A stretch of 39,457 nt of DNA, taken from an uncultured Collinsella sp. GTDB lineage: Bacteria > Actinomycetota > Coriobacteriia > Coriobacteriales > Coriobacteriaceae. The position numbers and the translations under genes were made by a program. This document shows positions 6,113-15,020 of the stretch, piece after piece. Below the pieces are notes generated by a model. The model was not told the origin of the DNA, did not search any database, and saw nothing but the letters and a program-made list of their open reading frames with translations. The number at the start of each line of letters is the position of its first letter. Positions within the stretch are counted from its first letter, which is position 1. The stretch covers positions 1 to 39,457 of the forward strand of contig UQNU01000016.1 of assembly GCA_900542555.1 (NCBI GenBank). Reading direction: 5' to 3'.

Positions 6113-7986
6113 GCCCGATCACCCACCAATACGTTCTTGGCATGGAGCGTGGGGCAGATTCCGCAGCCGGTGCACGACGTGCGGGTGCAGTCGGGAGTCG
6201 TGACGCCCTCGAGCGAGCGACGGTACTCGCGCTCGAGAAAGCCGCGCGTGCAGCCGGGGCTCACGTGCTCCCACGGCAGGCGCCAGTCCAGCTCGTAGGG
6301 CAGGTGCACGAGCTCATTGAGGTCGATGCCGTTTTTGGCAGCAGCCTCCTTCCAGTTATCGAGCGAGAAATGCTCTACCCAGGCGTCAAAGCGAGAGCCC
6401 GAGCGCCAAGCGTCGATGATGACGGGCGTCATGTCACGACCGGCGCGGGACAGCGCGGCCTCGATGAGCGAGGTCTCGGCATCGTGGTAATGAACGCGGA
6501 CGGCACGGTTGCGAACGCTCGTGATAAGCAGCTTCTGACGACGCTTGACGTCGTCGTAGTCGAGCTGCGGGCACCACTGGAACGGCGTGGCAGCCTTGGG
6601 GATAAAGACCGAAACCGAGATCGACACCGAAATCGAGCCGCGACGAGCCTTGGGCACCACGGAACGACCGAGCTCCAGCACGTGATCGGCCAGATTGGCG
6701 ATGGCCACGATGTCCTCGTCGCGCTCGCCGGGAAGGCCCATCATAAAGTAGAGCTTCATGCGGTTCCAACCGGCCTCGAAGGCCGCCTTGGCCGCACGGT
6801 CCAGGTCCTCCTCGGTCACGTTCTTGTTAATGATGTCGCGCATGCGCTGGCTGCCGGCCTCGGGCGCGAACGTCAGGCCACCTTTCTTTTCGCCGGCGAC
6901 CGACTCGGCCATATCCACGCCAAACGAATCCAGGCGCTGCGACGGAATAGACACGCGAATACCCGTATCCTCCAGGCGACGGTTGAGCCTGCCGAGCACG
7001 TCGCGAATGCAGGAGTGGTCGGTCGTGGAGAGCGAGGTCAGCGACACCTCGTCATAGCCGGTCTTTTCCAGACCCTGAATTACCGACGAGACGATCTGGT
7101 CGGCCGAGCGCTCGCGCACCGGGCGATACGTCATACCGGCCTGGCAAAAACGACAGCCGCGGGCGCAGCCGCGCAGGATCTCGATAGACAGGCGGTCGTG
7201 GACCAGCTGCGCATAGGGTACACACGACTGCGACAGCGGATTGGTGGCGCCGAAATCCTCGACGACGCGCTTGTAGACCACGGTCGGCGCATCCTTGCCC
7301 TCACGCGGCACGGTGTAGCCATGCGGCGAGCAGGGCTCGTCGTGACGAACCTCATAGAGCGACGGCACGTAGTTGCCGGCAATGGATGCAAGCTGCTCAA
7401 CAATCTGCGCGCGCGGGACCCCTTCGTCACGCAGGCGGCGATGCAGCTGGCAGGTCTCGAGCAGCGATTCCTCGCCCTCGCCGATGAGGATAACATCGAA
7501 GAAGGCCGCGTACGGCTCGGGGTTGTACACCGAGGGGCCGCCGGCGATGATAATGGGGTCGTCCTCGGTGCGGTCAGCCGCTAACAGCGGAATACCAGCG
7601 AGGTCGAGTGCCTCGAGGAAGTTCGTCACCGCCATCTCGTGCGGCACATGCAGGCCGACGATATCAAACGAAGCGACCGGCGCTGCACCCTCGAGCGACA
7701 GCAGCGGAATGCCTGCCTCGCGCATGGCGTCACCCATATCGGGCCACGGCACATAGCCGCGCTCGCAGGAGATGCCCTCGGCCTGGTTAAGGATGTTGTA
7801 GAGGATGGCGATGCCCTGGTTGGGCAGACCGACCTCGTACACATCCGGGTAGATCAGGCAGCAACGGTAGTCGGCATCGGCCTTGGAAAGCGTGCCCCAC
7901 TCGTGATCGATATAGCGACTCGGCTTCTCGACCTTGGCGAGCAACGGCTCAATTAAATGAAAACAGTCTTGGTATGCAACGCGCAA
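6109..7986 (-). CDS. TIGR03960 family B12-binding-domain-like radical SAM protein
   Basis: 625-aa predicted [4Fe-4S]/SAM enzyme with unknown substrate. Residues 1-170 resemble a cobalamin-binding-like domain (VGLHVPHEMAVTNFLEAL, IIIAGGPSVYNPEPYA). The radical SAM core has the CxxxCxxC cluster at C274, C278 and C281 in RGCARGCRFCQAG. A second cysteine-rich cluster near the C-terminus (PDCTRTSCTGCGICP) could hold another iron-sulfur centre. The start is TTG at 7986 with AGGGG 7 nt upstream. It overlaps the downstream TIGR03936 gene by 4 nt and follows the DUF697-like gene by 10 nt, in line with one operon reaching back to mreB. Confidence 0.9.
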   Translation of the reverse strand: MRVAYQDCFHLIEPLLAKVEKPSRYIDHEWGTLSKADADYRCCLIYPDVYEVGLPNQGIAILYNILNQAEGISCERGYVPWPDMGDAMREAGIPLLSLEGAAPVASFDIVGLHVPHEMAVTNFLEALDLAGIPLLAADRTEDDPIIIAGGPSVYNPEPYAAFFDVILIGEGEESLLETCQLHRRLRDEGVPRAQIVEQLASIAGNYVPSLYEVRHDEPCSPHGYTVPREGKDAPTVVYKRVVEDFGATNPLSQSCVPYAQLVHDRLSIEILRGCARGCRFCQAGMTYRPVRERSADQIVSSVIQGLEKTGYDEVSLTSLSTTDHSCIRDVLGRLNRRLEDTGIRVSIPSQRLDSFGVDMAESVAGEKKGGLTFAPEAGSQRMRDIINKNVTEEDLDRAAKAAFEAGWNRMKLYFMMGLPGERDEDIVAIANLADHVLELGRSVVPKARRGSISVSISVSVFIPKAATPFQWCPQLDYDDVKRRQKLLITSVRNRAVRVHYHDAETSLIEAALSRAGRDMTPVIIDAWRSGSRFDAWVEHFSLDNWKEAAAKNGIDLNELVHLPYELDWRLPWEHVSPGCTRGFLEREYRRSLEGVTTPDCTRTSCTGCGICPTLHAKNVLVGDRA

Positions 7987-7996
7987 CGGAAAACCC

Positions 7997-8926
7997 CTAA
8001 GCAGCGAGATCTGATGCGTCCTGATAGGACGCCATAGGACGGGTAGCGCCCGCGACCGTGGTCACCAGATCGCGAACGCGGGAAAACGTGGCAGTGACCA
8101 CCTCGTTGGCACGGCTGTAGTCGACATCGCGCTCGTAGAGCGAAACGAGCGCACGGCCCATGCCATAGGTGCCCGCGGCAGCAGTGAGCGCCTTGACGGC
8201 AAACCCAATATGCGGCGTCTGCTTGACGAGCGCGCGGGTGACCGCGCGGATCACAAGACCGCCGGCAAGCACGCCGGCGACCTCGTAGCCGCGCTCGGGC
8301 TTAATGCCGCGTCCAAAGACGGCAGCGAGCTCAAAGAGCATGCCCACCTGCGCCAGCGCCATAACGGGATAATCGGCGCCCGGCAAAAACACCAAAGCCC
8401 CGGTCGCCATATTGGTGAGCGCACACGAGGTGATGATGCGGTTGGCCGCCGCGATGCGCATGAAGGCAAAGTTCGCCGCAAAAGCCGTTTCCTTGTCGGT
8501 GCGATCGAGAATCCAGCGGGCAAGCGTCTCGAGCAGATACGTCTTATCGGTTGCCGCTACCACGCCGAGCATGGGCGTGGACTCCTCGATAAACGGCACC
8601 TCCACAGCAGACTCGGCAAGCACGCACACGGGCGCGCCGGCGATCACGAGCTCCTGCACGGCACTCTCCAAGCGGTCGGAACCACACGAGAGCACCAGCA
8701 CCACATCGGTATCGGTCTTTGGAGCAATTCGCTCCTCCCCCAGACGCTCGACGCGCACAATGCCCGAGGTCGTCTGCGGCACAAAGGCGTCACGCACCGT
8801 CTCGGCCAGAAAGCGCGAGGCGGACGAATCCAGATAGACCGAGACGCGCACCGGCGTATCGGAATCCTTCTTAACGGACGCGCCCATCTTAAAAGCGCGG
8901 GTCAGCTTATCTACGGGAATTTTCAT
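7997..8926 (-). CDS. DUF697-like membrane protein in the mre-rod cluster
   Basis: 309 aa, function unknown. Residues 25-130 look like a nucleotide-binding or Rossmann-like fold (strands VRVSVYLDSS, TDVVLVLSCG, APVCVLAES) but lack a clear P-loop. Residues 150-260 match the DUF697 pattern, with NMATGALVFLPGADYPVMALAQ followed by VGMLFELAAVFG, and hydrophobic helices suggest membrane association. DUF697 domains often occur in or beside GTPases. ATG at 8926 has GGAGGGG about 8 nt upstream. It lies 18 nt after rodA and 10 nt before the radical SAM gene. A role in envelope growth is suggested only by position. Confidence 0.7.
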   Translation of the reverse strand: MKIPVDKLTRAFKMGASVKKDSDTPVRVSVYLDSSASRFLAETVRDAFVPQTTSGIVRVERLGEERIAPKTDTDVVLVLSCGSDRLESAVQELVIAGAPVCVLAESAVEVPFIEESTPMLGVVAATDKTYLLETLARWILDRTDKETAFAANFAFMRIAAANRIITSCALTNMATGALVFLPGADYPVMALAQVGMLFELAAVFGRGIKPERGYEVAGVLAGGLVIRAVTRALVKQTPHIGFAVKALTAAAGTYGMGRALVSLYERDVDYSRANEVVTATFSRVRDLVTTVAGATRPMASYQDASDLAA

Positions 8927-8944
8927 AGCAAACCCCTCCAGCGG

Positions 8945-10171
8945 TTACGCGGCGCCCGAACGATGCCGCCATATGGATTGTACGATACCCACCGTCAGCA
9001 GCTGAATCATCATCGAAGACGAACCGAAGCTAATAAACGGTAGCGGAATACCGGTAATCGGCATCATGCCGATGCACATGCCGATGTTTTCGAAAGTCTG
9101 GAACGCCCACATGCCAACGATGCCCACACACGAAAGACGCAAAAACAGCGACTCGCACTTAAAGGCGACGCGAATCGTCGAAAAGATCAGCAGCACGTAG
9201 AGGCACAGGAGCAAAAAGGAACCGCAAAAACCAAAGGTCTCGGACAAAAAGGCGAAGACGAAGTCGGTGTGGAACTCAGGCAGAAAGCCGCCGGCCGACT
9301 GCGTCGCATGGCCCAAACCCTTACCAAAGAAGCCGCCCGAGCCAACGGCGATAAGCGACTGCTGCAGGTTGTAGGCATCGTCCGAATCGGCATTATCGGG
9401 GTCGATAAAGACCGTCAGACGGTTCATCTGATACTGCTTGATGAGCACATCGTGGCCGAGCAACGAATCAAAGACCGAATCGAGCGCCAGAACGAGGGCC
9501 ACCAAGCCCACGAGCAGGGCCAGGGTCGACAGCACCCATTCGCGGCGTGCACCGCTCATACAAATGACGATGGCGCCCGAAACCAGCACGACCAGGCCCG
9601 AGCCCAGGTCGCCCATGGCAACGACGGCCAAAAACGGAATGGACAGCATGCCGCAGAGCTTGACGTAGTCGCGAACGGTATCGATGCGACCGTTATACTG
9701 CGAGCCAAGCGTAGCAATAAAGAAGATGGTGATGAGCTTGGCAAGCTCAACCGGCTGGAATGTCAAGCCGATACCGGGAATCTTGATCCAGCCCGTCATG
9801 CCCAGACCGCCCGTATAGGACAGACCCGGAATCTTGGGCGAGAGGATCACGATCAAGTCGATGACGAGCAACGCCGTCGAGAAATTGGAAATACCGCGCA
9901 GATCGGTACGCCAGACCAGCACCGCCAGCACCGCTCCGATGCCAATTCCCAGCAGATGGCGTGAGAACGAGGCATCGGCCTTAAACTGCGAAGCCGACCA
10001 GATAATGATGGCACCGTAGGCGACGAGCGCCACTGTAGCCACGAGCACACCGATATGCACCTTTTGGCGAAACGTGCCGCGCGAGGCCGAAAGTTGCTTG
10101 TTGACGCGGTCCAGGCTGCTGCGAGAGCCGGTCTTGGTTGAACGGAACAGATCCGCCGGAGAAAAATCCAT
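8945..10171 (-). CDS. rodA: Rod-shape SEDS glycosyltransferase RodA
   Basis: 408-aa polytopic membrane protein of the SEDS family (about ten hydrophobic segments) that polymerises lipid II into glycan strands during elongation, working with the class B PBP encoded next to it. It carries the PEFHTDFVFAFLSE segment with the functionally important Asp, GSGGFFGKGLG, and the C-terminal PFISFGSSSM signature. The usual PDLG motif reads GDLG here (VAMGDLGSGLV). ATG at 10171 has AGGAGG 5 nt upstream. It lies 9 nt after mrdA. The mrdA-rodA pairing supports RodA over FtsW. Confidence 0.93.
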   Translation of the reverse strand: MDFSPADLFRSTKTGSRSSLDRVNKQLSASRGTFRQKVHIGVLVATVALVAYGAIIIWSASQFKADASFSRHLLGIGIGAVLAVLVWRTDLRGISNFSTALLVIDLIVILSPKIPGLSYTGGLGMTGWIKIPGIGLTFQPVELAKLITIFFIATLGSQYNGRIDTVRDYVKLCGMLSIPFLAVVAMGDLGSGLVVLVSGAIVICMSGARREWVLSTLALLVGLVALVLALDSVFDSLLGHDVLIKQYQMNRLTVFIDPDNADSDDAYNLQQSLIAVGSGGFFGKGLGHATQSAGGFLPEFHTDFVFAFLSETFGFCGSFLLLCLYVLLIFSTIRVAFKCESLFLRLSCVGIVGMWAFQTFENIGMCIGMMPITGIPLPFISFGSSSMMIQLLTVGIVQSIWRHRSGAA

Positions 10172-10180
10172 CGCAACCTC

Positions 10181-12250
10181 CTATCGAACCGAAGAATCGC
10201 CCGAGGCCGAAGAGGTATCGGGCTCGTCATAAATCACACCGAGCACGTCGCGCACGACATGCATCGCGGTATCTGAGCCGCCGCCGCCCTGCTCCAGGAC
10301 AGTAGCGATGACATACTTGGGGTCATCGGCCGGTGCATAGGCGCAGAACCACGCGTATTCGTCCTCGCCGCTTTTCTCGCCCGTGCCCGACTTGCCGTAT
10401 ACCTGCGGCGTCAGGGTGCCAAAGTGCGCCGCCAGGGACGTCGATGCCGTGTAAATCACGTCGTGCATACCGTTGCGAACAAGAGCCAAATCCGAATCGC
10501 TGTTGATCTTGGCCTCCAGGCGCTTCTTCTTGCCCTTGCCGTTGTACTTATAGGCATCGCCGTCGCCATCGCGCGACACGGCAGACAAAAACACGTGAGG
10601 CACGTACTGTTTGCCGCCGTTGGCAAGACCCATATAGGCACACGCCATCTGCAGGGGCGTCACCAGGATGTCGCCCTGGCCGATGGCGATGTTGGTCATA
10701 TCGCCGGCATTCCACTTGCGGTCCTCGGCAGAGGCGTCGGTGAAGTACGACTCTTTCCACTCGGCATCGGGAATACGGCCCGCGCCCTCACTCGGCAGAT
10801 CGATACCGCAGGTCTTGCCTAGACCCCAGCGACGAAAGACCTCCTGCAGGCCCTCGGGATGTTGCTCGTCATAAAAGAACGCCTTGCCCATGTCGTAGAA
10901 GACGGGGTCGCATGAGTTGGCGATACCCGACTGCAGCGTCATGGTGCCGTGGCCGGAATGCAGCCAACAGTACTTGCCCCACGACTTGCCCAGGCCCGTC
11001 CAATAGCCCGTGCAGTTGGTTGTCTGCGTTGAAGTGTAGGTTCCAAACTCAAGACCGGCCAGTGCCGAGAGCGGTTTGATGGTCGAGGCCGACATGTACT
11101 GTCCGCTAATGGCGCGGTTGAGCAGCGGGTGCGAACCCTTGTCATCATTGAGCTCGGTCCACACGTCATTTGAGACGCCGCCGATAAAGACGGACGGATC
11201 GAACTTGGGCTGGCTCGCCATGCCCAGGATCTCGCCATTGTTGGGATCGAGACACACTACAGCGCCGTTGCCGGCATTGCTGTAGCCAGTGGTCTTGGCA
11301 AGCTCGATAGCGCTCGCCAGCGCCGTCTCGCAGGCCTGTTGGATCTTAAGGTCGAGCGTGAGCTTAATGTCAGAGCCGGCCTTCGCGGGCACGGCGCCGG
11401 CCTGACCGGTCACATTGCCCGAGGCATCGACCTTGACGGTCTGCTCGCCACGAATACCCTGCAGCAGGTTTTCGTAGTAGCTTTCAACGCCCGCCTGGCC
11501 CACGATATCGCCCGACTGGTACGTAATCTTGCCAGCAGAAGCATCATCATCGCCAGAGGTTTTCTTATTCTGGGCCTCGAGCTGCTCGGACGTAATGGTG
11601 CCGGTATAGCCCAAGATATGGCATGCCGTCTCGCCATATGGATACTGGCGCTCGGTACGCTCGGCAATCTTGACGCCCGGGAACTCGCCGGCATGTTCCT
11701 GAATATAGGCAACCGTGGAGCGACGGACGTCCGTCGCGATGGTATGCAGGCTCTGAGCGCCCTCTGTATTGTCCTGAATATTGCGAAGGACCGCCACGTA
11801 AGGCATTCCAAGCACGTTGGCAAGATGGCGAACCAGAACCTCATCCTCGGCAAGATCGCGGTAGGCCACGACAGCAAGTGAGGGACGGTTCTGGACAAGC
11901 GCCACGCCATTGCGGTCGAGGATGCGGCCGCGCACAGCGGGTGTGGTAACGGTGCGAGTCTGATTGCTATTGGCCTGCTTCTCGTAATAGTCCGACGAGA
12001 CCATCTGCATGCCCCACAGCTTGACGGCAAGTGCCGCAAACATCGCGCCCACACCCGTGGTGAGGATGGAAAAGCGGCCCTTAAAGGCGGTCGCCGCGGT
12101 ATTGCCCTCGCCCTCGGTGGCGCGCGGGGCCGTTCCATGCTGCGTATCGTAGGTAAAACGGGAATCGCCACGACGCATGATGACCAGCGCGACCACGATG
12201 GCCACAACCAGCACGATACCGGCGATAATAACCGTCATCTGGGAAGACAT
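10181..12250 (-). CDS. mrdA: Penicillin-binding protein 2 (class B transpeptidase)
   Basis: 689-aa membrane-anchored DD-transpeptidase that cross-links peptidoglycan with RodA during elongation. Residues 7-25 and 60-80 are both hydrophobic, so there may be two N-terminal membrane segments, where one is usual. A PBP dimerisation domain follows (VRGRILDRNGVALVQNRPS). The transpeptidase domain shows S389-T-I-K392 (catalytic Ser389), S446-C-D448 in place of SxN (a PBP2-type variant), and K620-S-G-T. ATG at 12250 has GGGGAGG 7-8 nt upstream. It lies between mreD and rodA, the classical order. Confidence 0.94.
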   Translation of the reverse strand: MSSQMTVIIAGIVLVVAIVVALVIMRRGDSRFTYDTQHGTAPRATEGEGNTAATAFKGRFSILTTGVGAMFAALAVKLWGMQMVSSDYYEKQANSNQTRTVTTPAVRGRILDRNGVALVQNRPSLAVVAYRDLAEDEVLVRHLANVLGMPYVAVLRNIQDNTEGAQSLHTIATDVRRSTVAYIQEHAGEFPGVKIAERTERQYPYGETACHILGYTGTITSEQLEAQNKKTSGDDDASAGKITYQSGDIVGQAGVESYYENLLQGIRGEQTVKVDASGNVTGQAGAVPAKAGSDIKLTLDLKIQQACETALASAIELAKTTGYSNAGNGAVVCLDPNNGEILGMASQPKFDPSVFIGGVSNDVWTELNDDKGSHPLLNRAISGQYMSASTIKPLSALAGLEFGTYTSTQTTNCTGYWTGLGKSWGKYCWLHSGHGTMTLQSGIANSCDPVFYDMGKAFFYDEQHPEGLQEVFRRWGLGKTCGIDLPSEGAGRIPDAEWKESYFTDASAEDRKWNAGDMTNIAIGQGDILVTPLQMACAYMGLANGGKQYVPHVFLSAVSRDGDGDAYKYNGKGKKKRLEAKINSDSDLALVRNGMHDVIYTASTSLAAHFGTLTPQVYGKSGTGEKSGEDEYAWFCAYAPADDPKYVIATVLEQGGGGSDTAMHVVRDVLGVIYDEPDTSSASGDSSVR

Positions 12251-12263
12251 CTACGGGCCTCCC

Positions 12264-12836
12264 CTATTTGAGCTTGCGGGTCTTGGGCTTAAAGCGCATA
12301 CCCGTCTGGCGTCCGCCACGTGCGGAGAATCCATAGCCGGACTGCGGCACGACGCCGGACATCAAAAACGGAATGGCAACCAGACCCGTCAGGATCGAAG
12401 ACGGCAACGCATGCCCAAAGATCGCCACGACAAAGCTCGTCTCCAAACCCATAAACAGCAAGATGATGCTGTAGATCACATTAATGACGAGCGCAAAGGC
12501 GCCCACGGCGACGCCGCGCGCACTCGGGGTACCGCCCGTCTGACCGACGGCGCTGTGCACCAGGGCAAAAGAACCCACGGTCAGCAGGAGCGACATAACG
12601 CCCTCCGGCACGGCAGCGGACAGGTCATAAAACAAGCCGCTGCAAAAACCGCACACGACGGCACGGGTCGGGTCGCCCGAGAACACGCTTAGGCACACCA
12701 GGATAATCATGAAGTTGACGCGACCGCCCGCAATGGAGATCTGCGGTGCCAGGCCTGCCTGCAGCAGCACGCACACGATGGCGGCGATTACAAACGTACG
12801 GGAGCTCATCCCCTGCTCGTGTAGATCCATGGACAT
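12264..12836 (-). CDS. mreD: Rod shape-determining protein MreD
   Basis: 190-aa integral membrane protein with about five hydrophobic helices, part of the MreBCD-RodA-PBP2 elongation complex. Sequence conservation in MreD is low. The call rests on size, hydrophobicity (VNFMIILVCLSVFSGDPTRA, CSGLFYDLSAA) and the position between mreC and mrdA. ATG at 12836 is 1 nt from AGGGGG, while the ATG two codons later (12830) has 7-nt spacing and may be the real start. Confidence 0.9.
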   Translation of the reverse strand: MSMDLHEQGMSSRTFVIAAIVCVLLQAGLAPQISIAGGRVNFMIILVCLSVFSGDPTRAVVCGFCSGLFYDLSAAVPEGVMSLLLTVGSFALVHSAVGQTGGTPSARGVAVGAFALVINVIYSIILLFMGLETSFVVAIFGHALPSSILTGLVAIPFLMSGVVPQSGYGFSARGGRQTGMRFKPKTRKLK

Positions 12837-12841
12837 GCCCC

Positions 12842-13840
12842 CTATTCGCTCGAGCCGGAATCGGTCGTCTCGGACGTGTCGGAACTGTCATCCGAACTCT
12901 CGTCCTTCGTCTTGGTCGCAGCATCGCGCGACGTTCCCTGCGGCGTGCTGTTGGCCGTACTCACGTCCTCATCCGAGGCCGACTGTTCGTCGGTCAGCGA
13001 GGTGATGACCAGCACTTCCTCGTTGTTCTCGGCCGTCGTCTGGGCGCGCACCACAATGGTGTAGTACACATCGTTTGCCGATTTCTCAACCGACGAGACG
13101 GTGCCAAGCGGTAGACCCTTGGGGAACACGCCACCGATGCCCGAGGTCACGATGATGTCGCCAACCTTAACATCGGAGTCGACGCTCACGTACTCAAGAC
13201 GCAGCGTGCCGTCAGCCTGACCCTGCAGCATGCCCTGGGCGCGCGTGTCCTGCACCATGGCGGACACACCCGAGTTCTCGTCGCCAATCAGGCGCACGGT
13301 AGAGGTCTTGGCCGATACCTCGATAATCTGGCCGATAACACCGGCAGAACTCGTCACGGGCATGTTGATGGTAAGGCCGTCGGCAGAGCCCTTGTCGATG
13401 GTAACGGTCGAAGTCCAGGCATCGCCGGAGGCACCGACAATACGAGCAGCGGTCGATTTGAGGTTATAGGTCGACTGCAGGCCGACCAGCCCTTCCAGAC
13501 GCTCGGCAGTCTTTTGAGCCTCGGAGAGCTCGGCAACCTTAGAGGTCAGCTCCTCGTTTTGCTTCTTGAGCTCGTCGAGCGTGTCCTGCGACGCCGTAAG
13601 GTTAGAGAACACGTTGCCGATCGCATTGAAGGGAGCCGCCACAGCCGAACCCACAAAGCGCACCGGCGAGGTAATCGTCGTTACGCCCGAACGCACGGCA
13701 TGAATCGGTCCTGCCTCGCCCTCGCGGATGTAAAACGTGAGCAGCAACACCGAAATCAGGCTGAAAACAATCAACGGGCGCATACCCGTTGATTGTCGCT
13801 TGGTATTCAGATTTGTGGAGAAACCCGAAGATCGTGCCAA
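12842..13840 (-). CDS. mreC: Rod shape-determining protein MreC
   Basis: 332-aa bitopic protein that organises the elongation complex outside the membrane. One membrane segment near residues 20-38, a coiled coil around 75-115 (LDELKKQNEELTSKVAELSEA), then the beta-barrel MreC core (SSAGVIGQIIEVSAKTSTVR, ENSGVSAMV). The last 50 residues form a low-complexity Ser/Thr/Asp/Glu tail outside the conserved fold. The start is TTG at 13840 with AAAGGTGG upstream. It lies 21 nt downstream of mreB. Confidence 0.94.
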   Translation of the reverse strand: MARSSGFSTNLNTKRQSTGMRPLIVFSLISVLLLTFYIREGEAGPIHAVRSGVTTITSPVRFVGSAVAAPFNAIGNVFSNLTASQDTLDELKKQNEELTSKVAELSEAQKTAERLEGLVGLQSTYNLKSTAARIVGASGDAWTSTVTIDKGSADGLTINMPVTSSAGVIGQIIEVSAKTSTVRLIGDENSGVSAMVQDTRAQGMLQGQADGTLRLEYVSVDSDVKVGDIIVTSGIGGVFPKGLPLGTVSSVEKSANDVYYTIVVRAQTTAENNEEVLVITSLTDEQSASDEDVSTANSTPQGTSRDAATKTKDESSDDSSDTSETTDSGSSE

Positions 13841-13861
13841 ATGGAATCCACCTTTTGGAAA

Positions 13862-14905
13862 TTAAGCATTGGTCTGGACGAAGCCACCATCAAACGCATT
13901 GGCCTCGAGCACGCGGGCACAGCCGTTAACAACGTTATCGAGCGCCGTGGGGCTGACGTTGACCGAAACACCGGTCTCATCGCGCAGGCGCACGTCGAGA
14001 CCGCGCAGCAGCGCACCGCCACCGGTCAGCAAAATGCCGTAGTACATAAGGTCCGAGGCAAGATCGGGAGGCGTAGCGTCGAGTGCGTCCTTGACGGCCT
14101 TGGCCATCTCGTCGAGCGGCTTGTTGAGCGCGCGACGAATCTCCTCGCTCTCGATGCGCACGGTCTTGGGCAGACCGGTGATCACGTCGCGGCCGTTGAC
14201 CTCGACGTCGAGCTCGTCCTTGAGCGGCACGGCGGAGCCGACCTTGATCTTGATGTCCTCTGCCGTACGCTCGCCGATGGCCAGGTTGTAGGCATCGCGA
14301 ACGTGCGTGAGGATGGCCTGATCGAACTCGTCGCCGGCAATACGGATGGACTGCGAGACGACGATGCCGCCCATAGCGATAACGGCAACCTCGGTGGTAC
14401 CGCCACCGATGTCGATGACCATGGAGCCGGTGGGCTCCTCGACGGGCAGGTCGGCGCCGATAGCGGCGGCCATAGGCTCTTCGATCAGATAGGCCTGGCG
14501 GGCACCGGCCTGGATCGTGGCCTCAAAGACAGCACGTTTCTCGACCGACGTGACGCCGGAGGGAACGCAGACGACAACGCGCGGACGCGGAGTCCACGGA
14601 TAGCGCTTCTCGGAAGCCTTGTCGATAAAGTAGCGAAGCATGGCCTCGGTAACATCGAAGTCGGCGATGACGCCGTCCTTCAGGGGACGAACGGCCACAA
14701 TGTTGCCGGGCGTACGGCCGAGCATGCGCTTTGCCTCGATACCGACCGCCAGGATGCGCTCGTCGTTCTTGTCGATAGCGACAACAGAGGGCTCGCGAAT
14801 GACGATGCCCTTGCCGCGCACGGAGACAAGCGTATTTGCGGTACCGAGGTCGATGGCAAGATCGCCCGCATAGCTACCGAAGAACATATCCATCAAAGAA
14901 AACAA
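13862..14905 (-). CDS. mreB: Rod shape-determining actin homologue MreB
   Basis: 347-aa actin-like ATPase forming membrane-bound filaments that guide lateral wall synthesis. Nucleotide-binding motifs: IDLGTANTLVSVRGKG (phosphate 1), DIGGGTTEVAVI (phosphate 2) and LTGGGALLRGL (adenosine). The best start is TTG at 14905, 5 nt from a perfect AGGAG. The first ATG (14893) is 17 nt away and would remove four residues. It is first in the mreBCD-mrdA-rodA run. No clear promoter boxes were found in the 60 bp upstream. Confidence 0.95.
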   Translation of the reverse strand: MFSLMDMFFGSYAGDLAIDLGTANTLVSVRGKGIVIREPSVVAIDKNDERILAVGIEAKRMLGRTPGNIVAVRPLKDGVIADFDVTEAMLRYFIDKASEKRYPWTPRPRVVVCVPSGVTSVEKRAVFEATIQAGARQAYLIEEPMAAAIGADLPVEEPTGSMVIDIGGGTTEVAVIAMGGIVVSQSIRIAGDEFDQAILTHVRDAYNLAIGERTAEDIKIKVGSAVPLKDELDVEVNGRDVITGLPKTVRIESEEIRRALNKPLDEMAKAVKDALDATPPDLASDLMYYGILLTGGGALLRGLDVRLRDETGVSVNVSPTALDNVVNGCARVLEANAFDGGFVQTNA

Positions 14906-14965
14906 CGCAACTCCTGATGTGTTGGATGATTGCTGGAAAACTACTAGCTCATCATACTAGCGCAA

Positions 14966-14998
14966 GCCCGGCACCTCACTTGCGGTGAAGCGCCGGGC
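14966..14998 (-). terminator. GC-rich hairpin between the TPR gene and mreB
   Basis: GCCCGGC (14966-14972) pairs with GCCGGGC (14992-14998), and the inner arms (CTTCAC with GTGAGG on the minus strand) extend the stem around a 5-nt loop. No T-run follows on either strand. It probably ends the ppiase-TPR transcript, perhaps with Rho or another factor, but could be a repeat. Confidence 0.55.
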
Positions 14999-15020
14999 AA
15001 AGCTAAATCCCATAAGGTCA

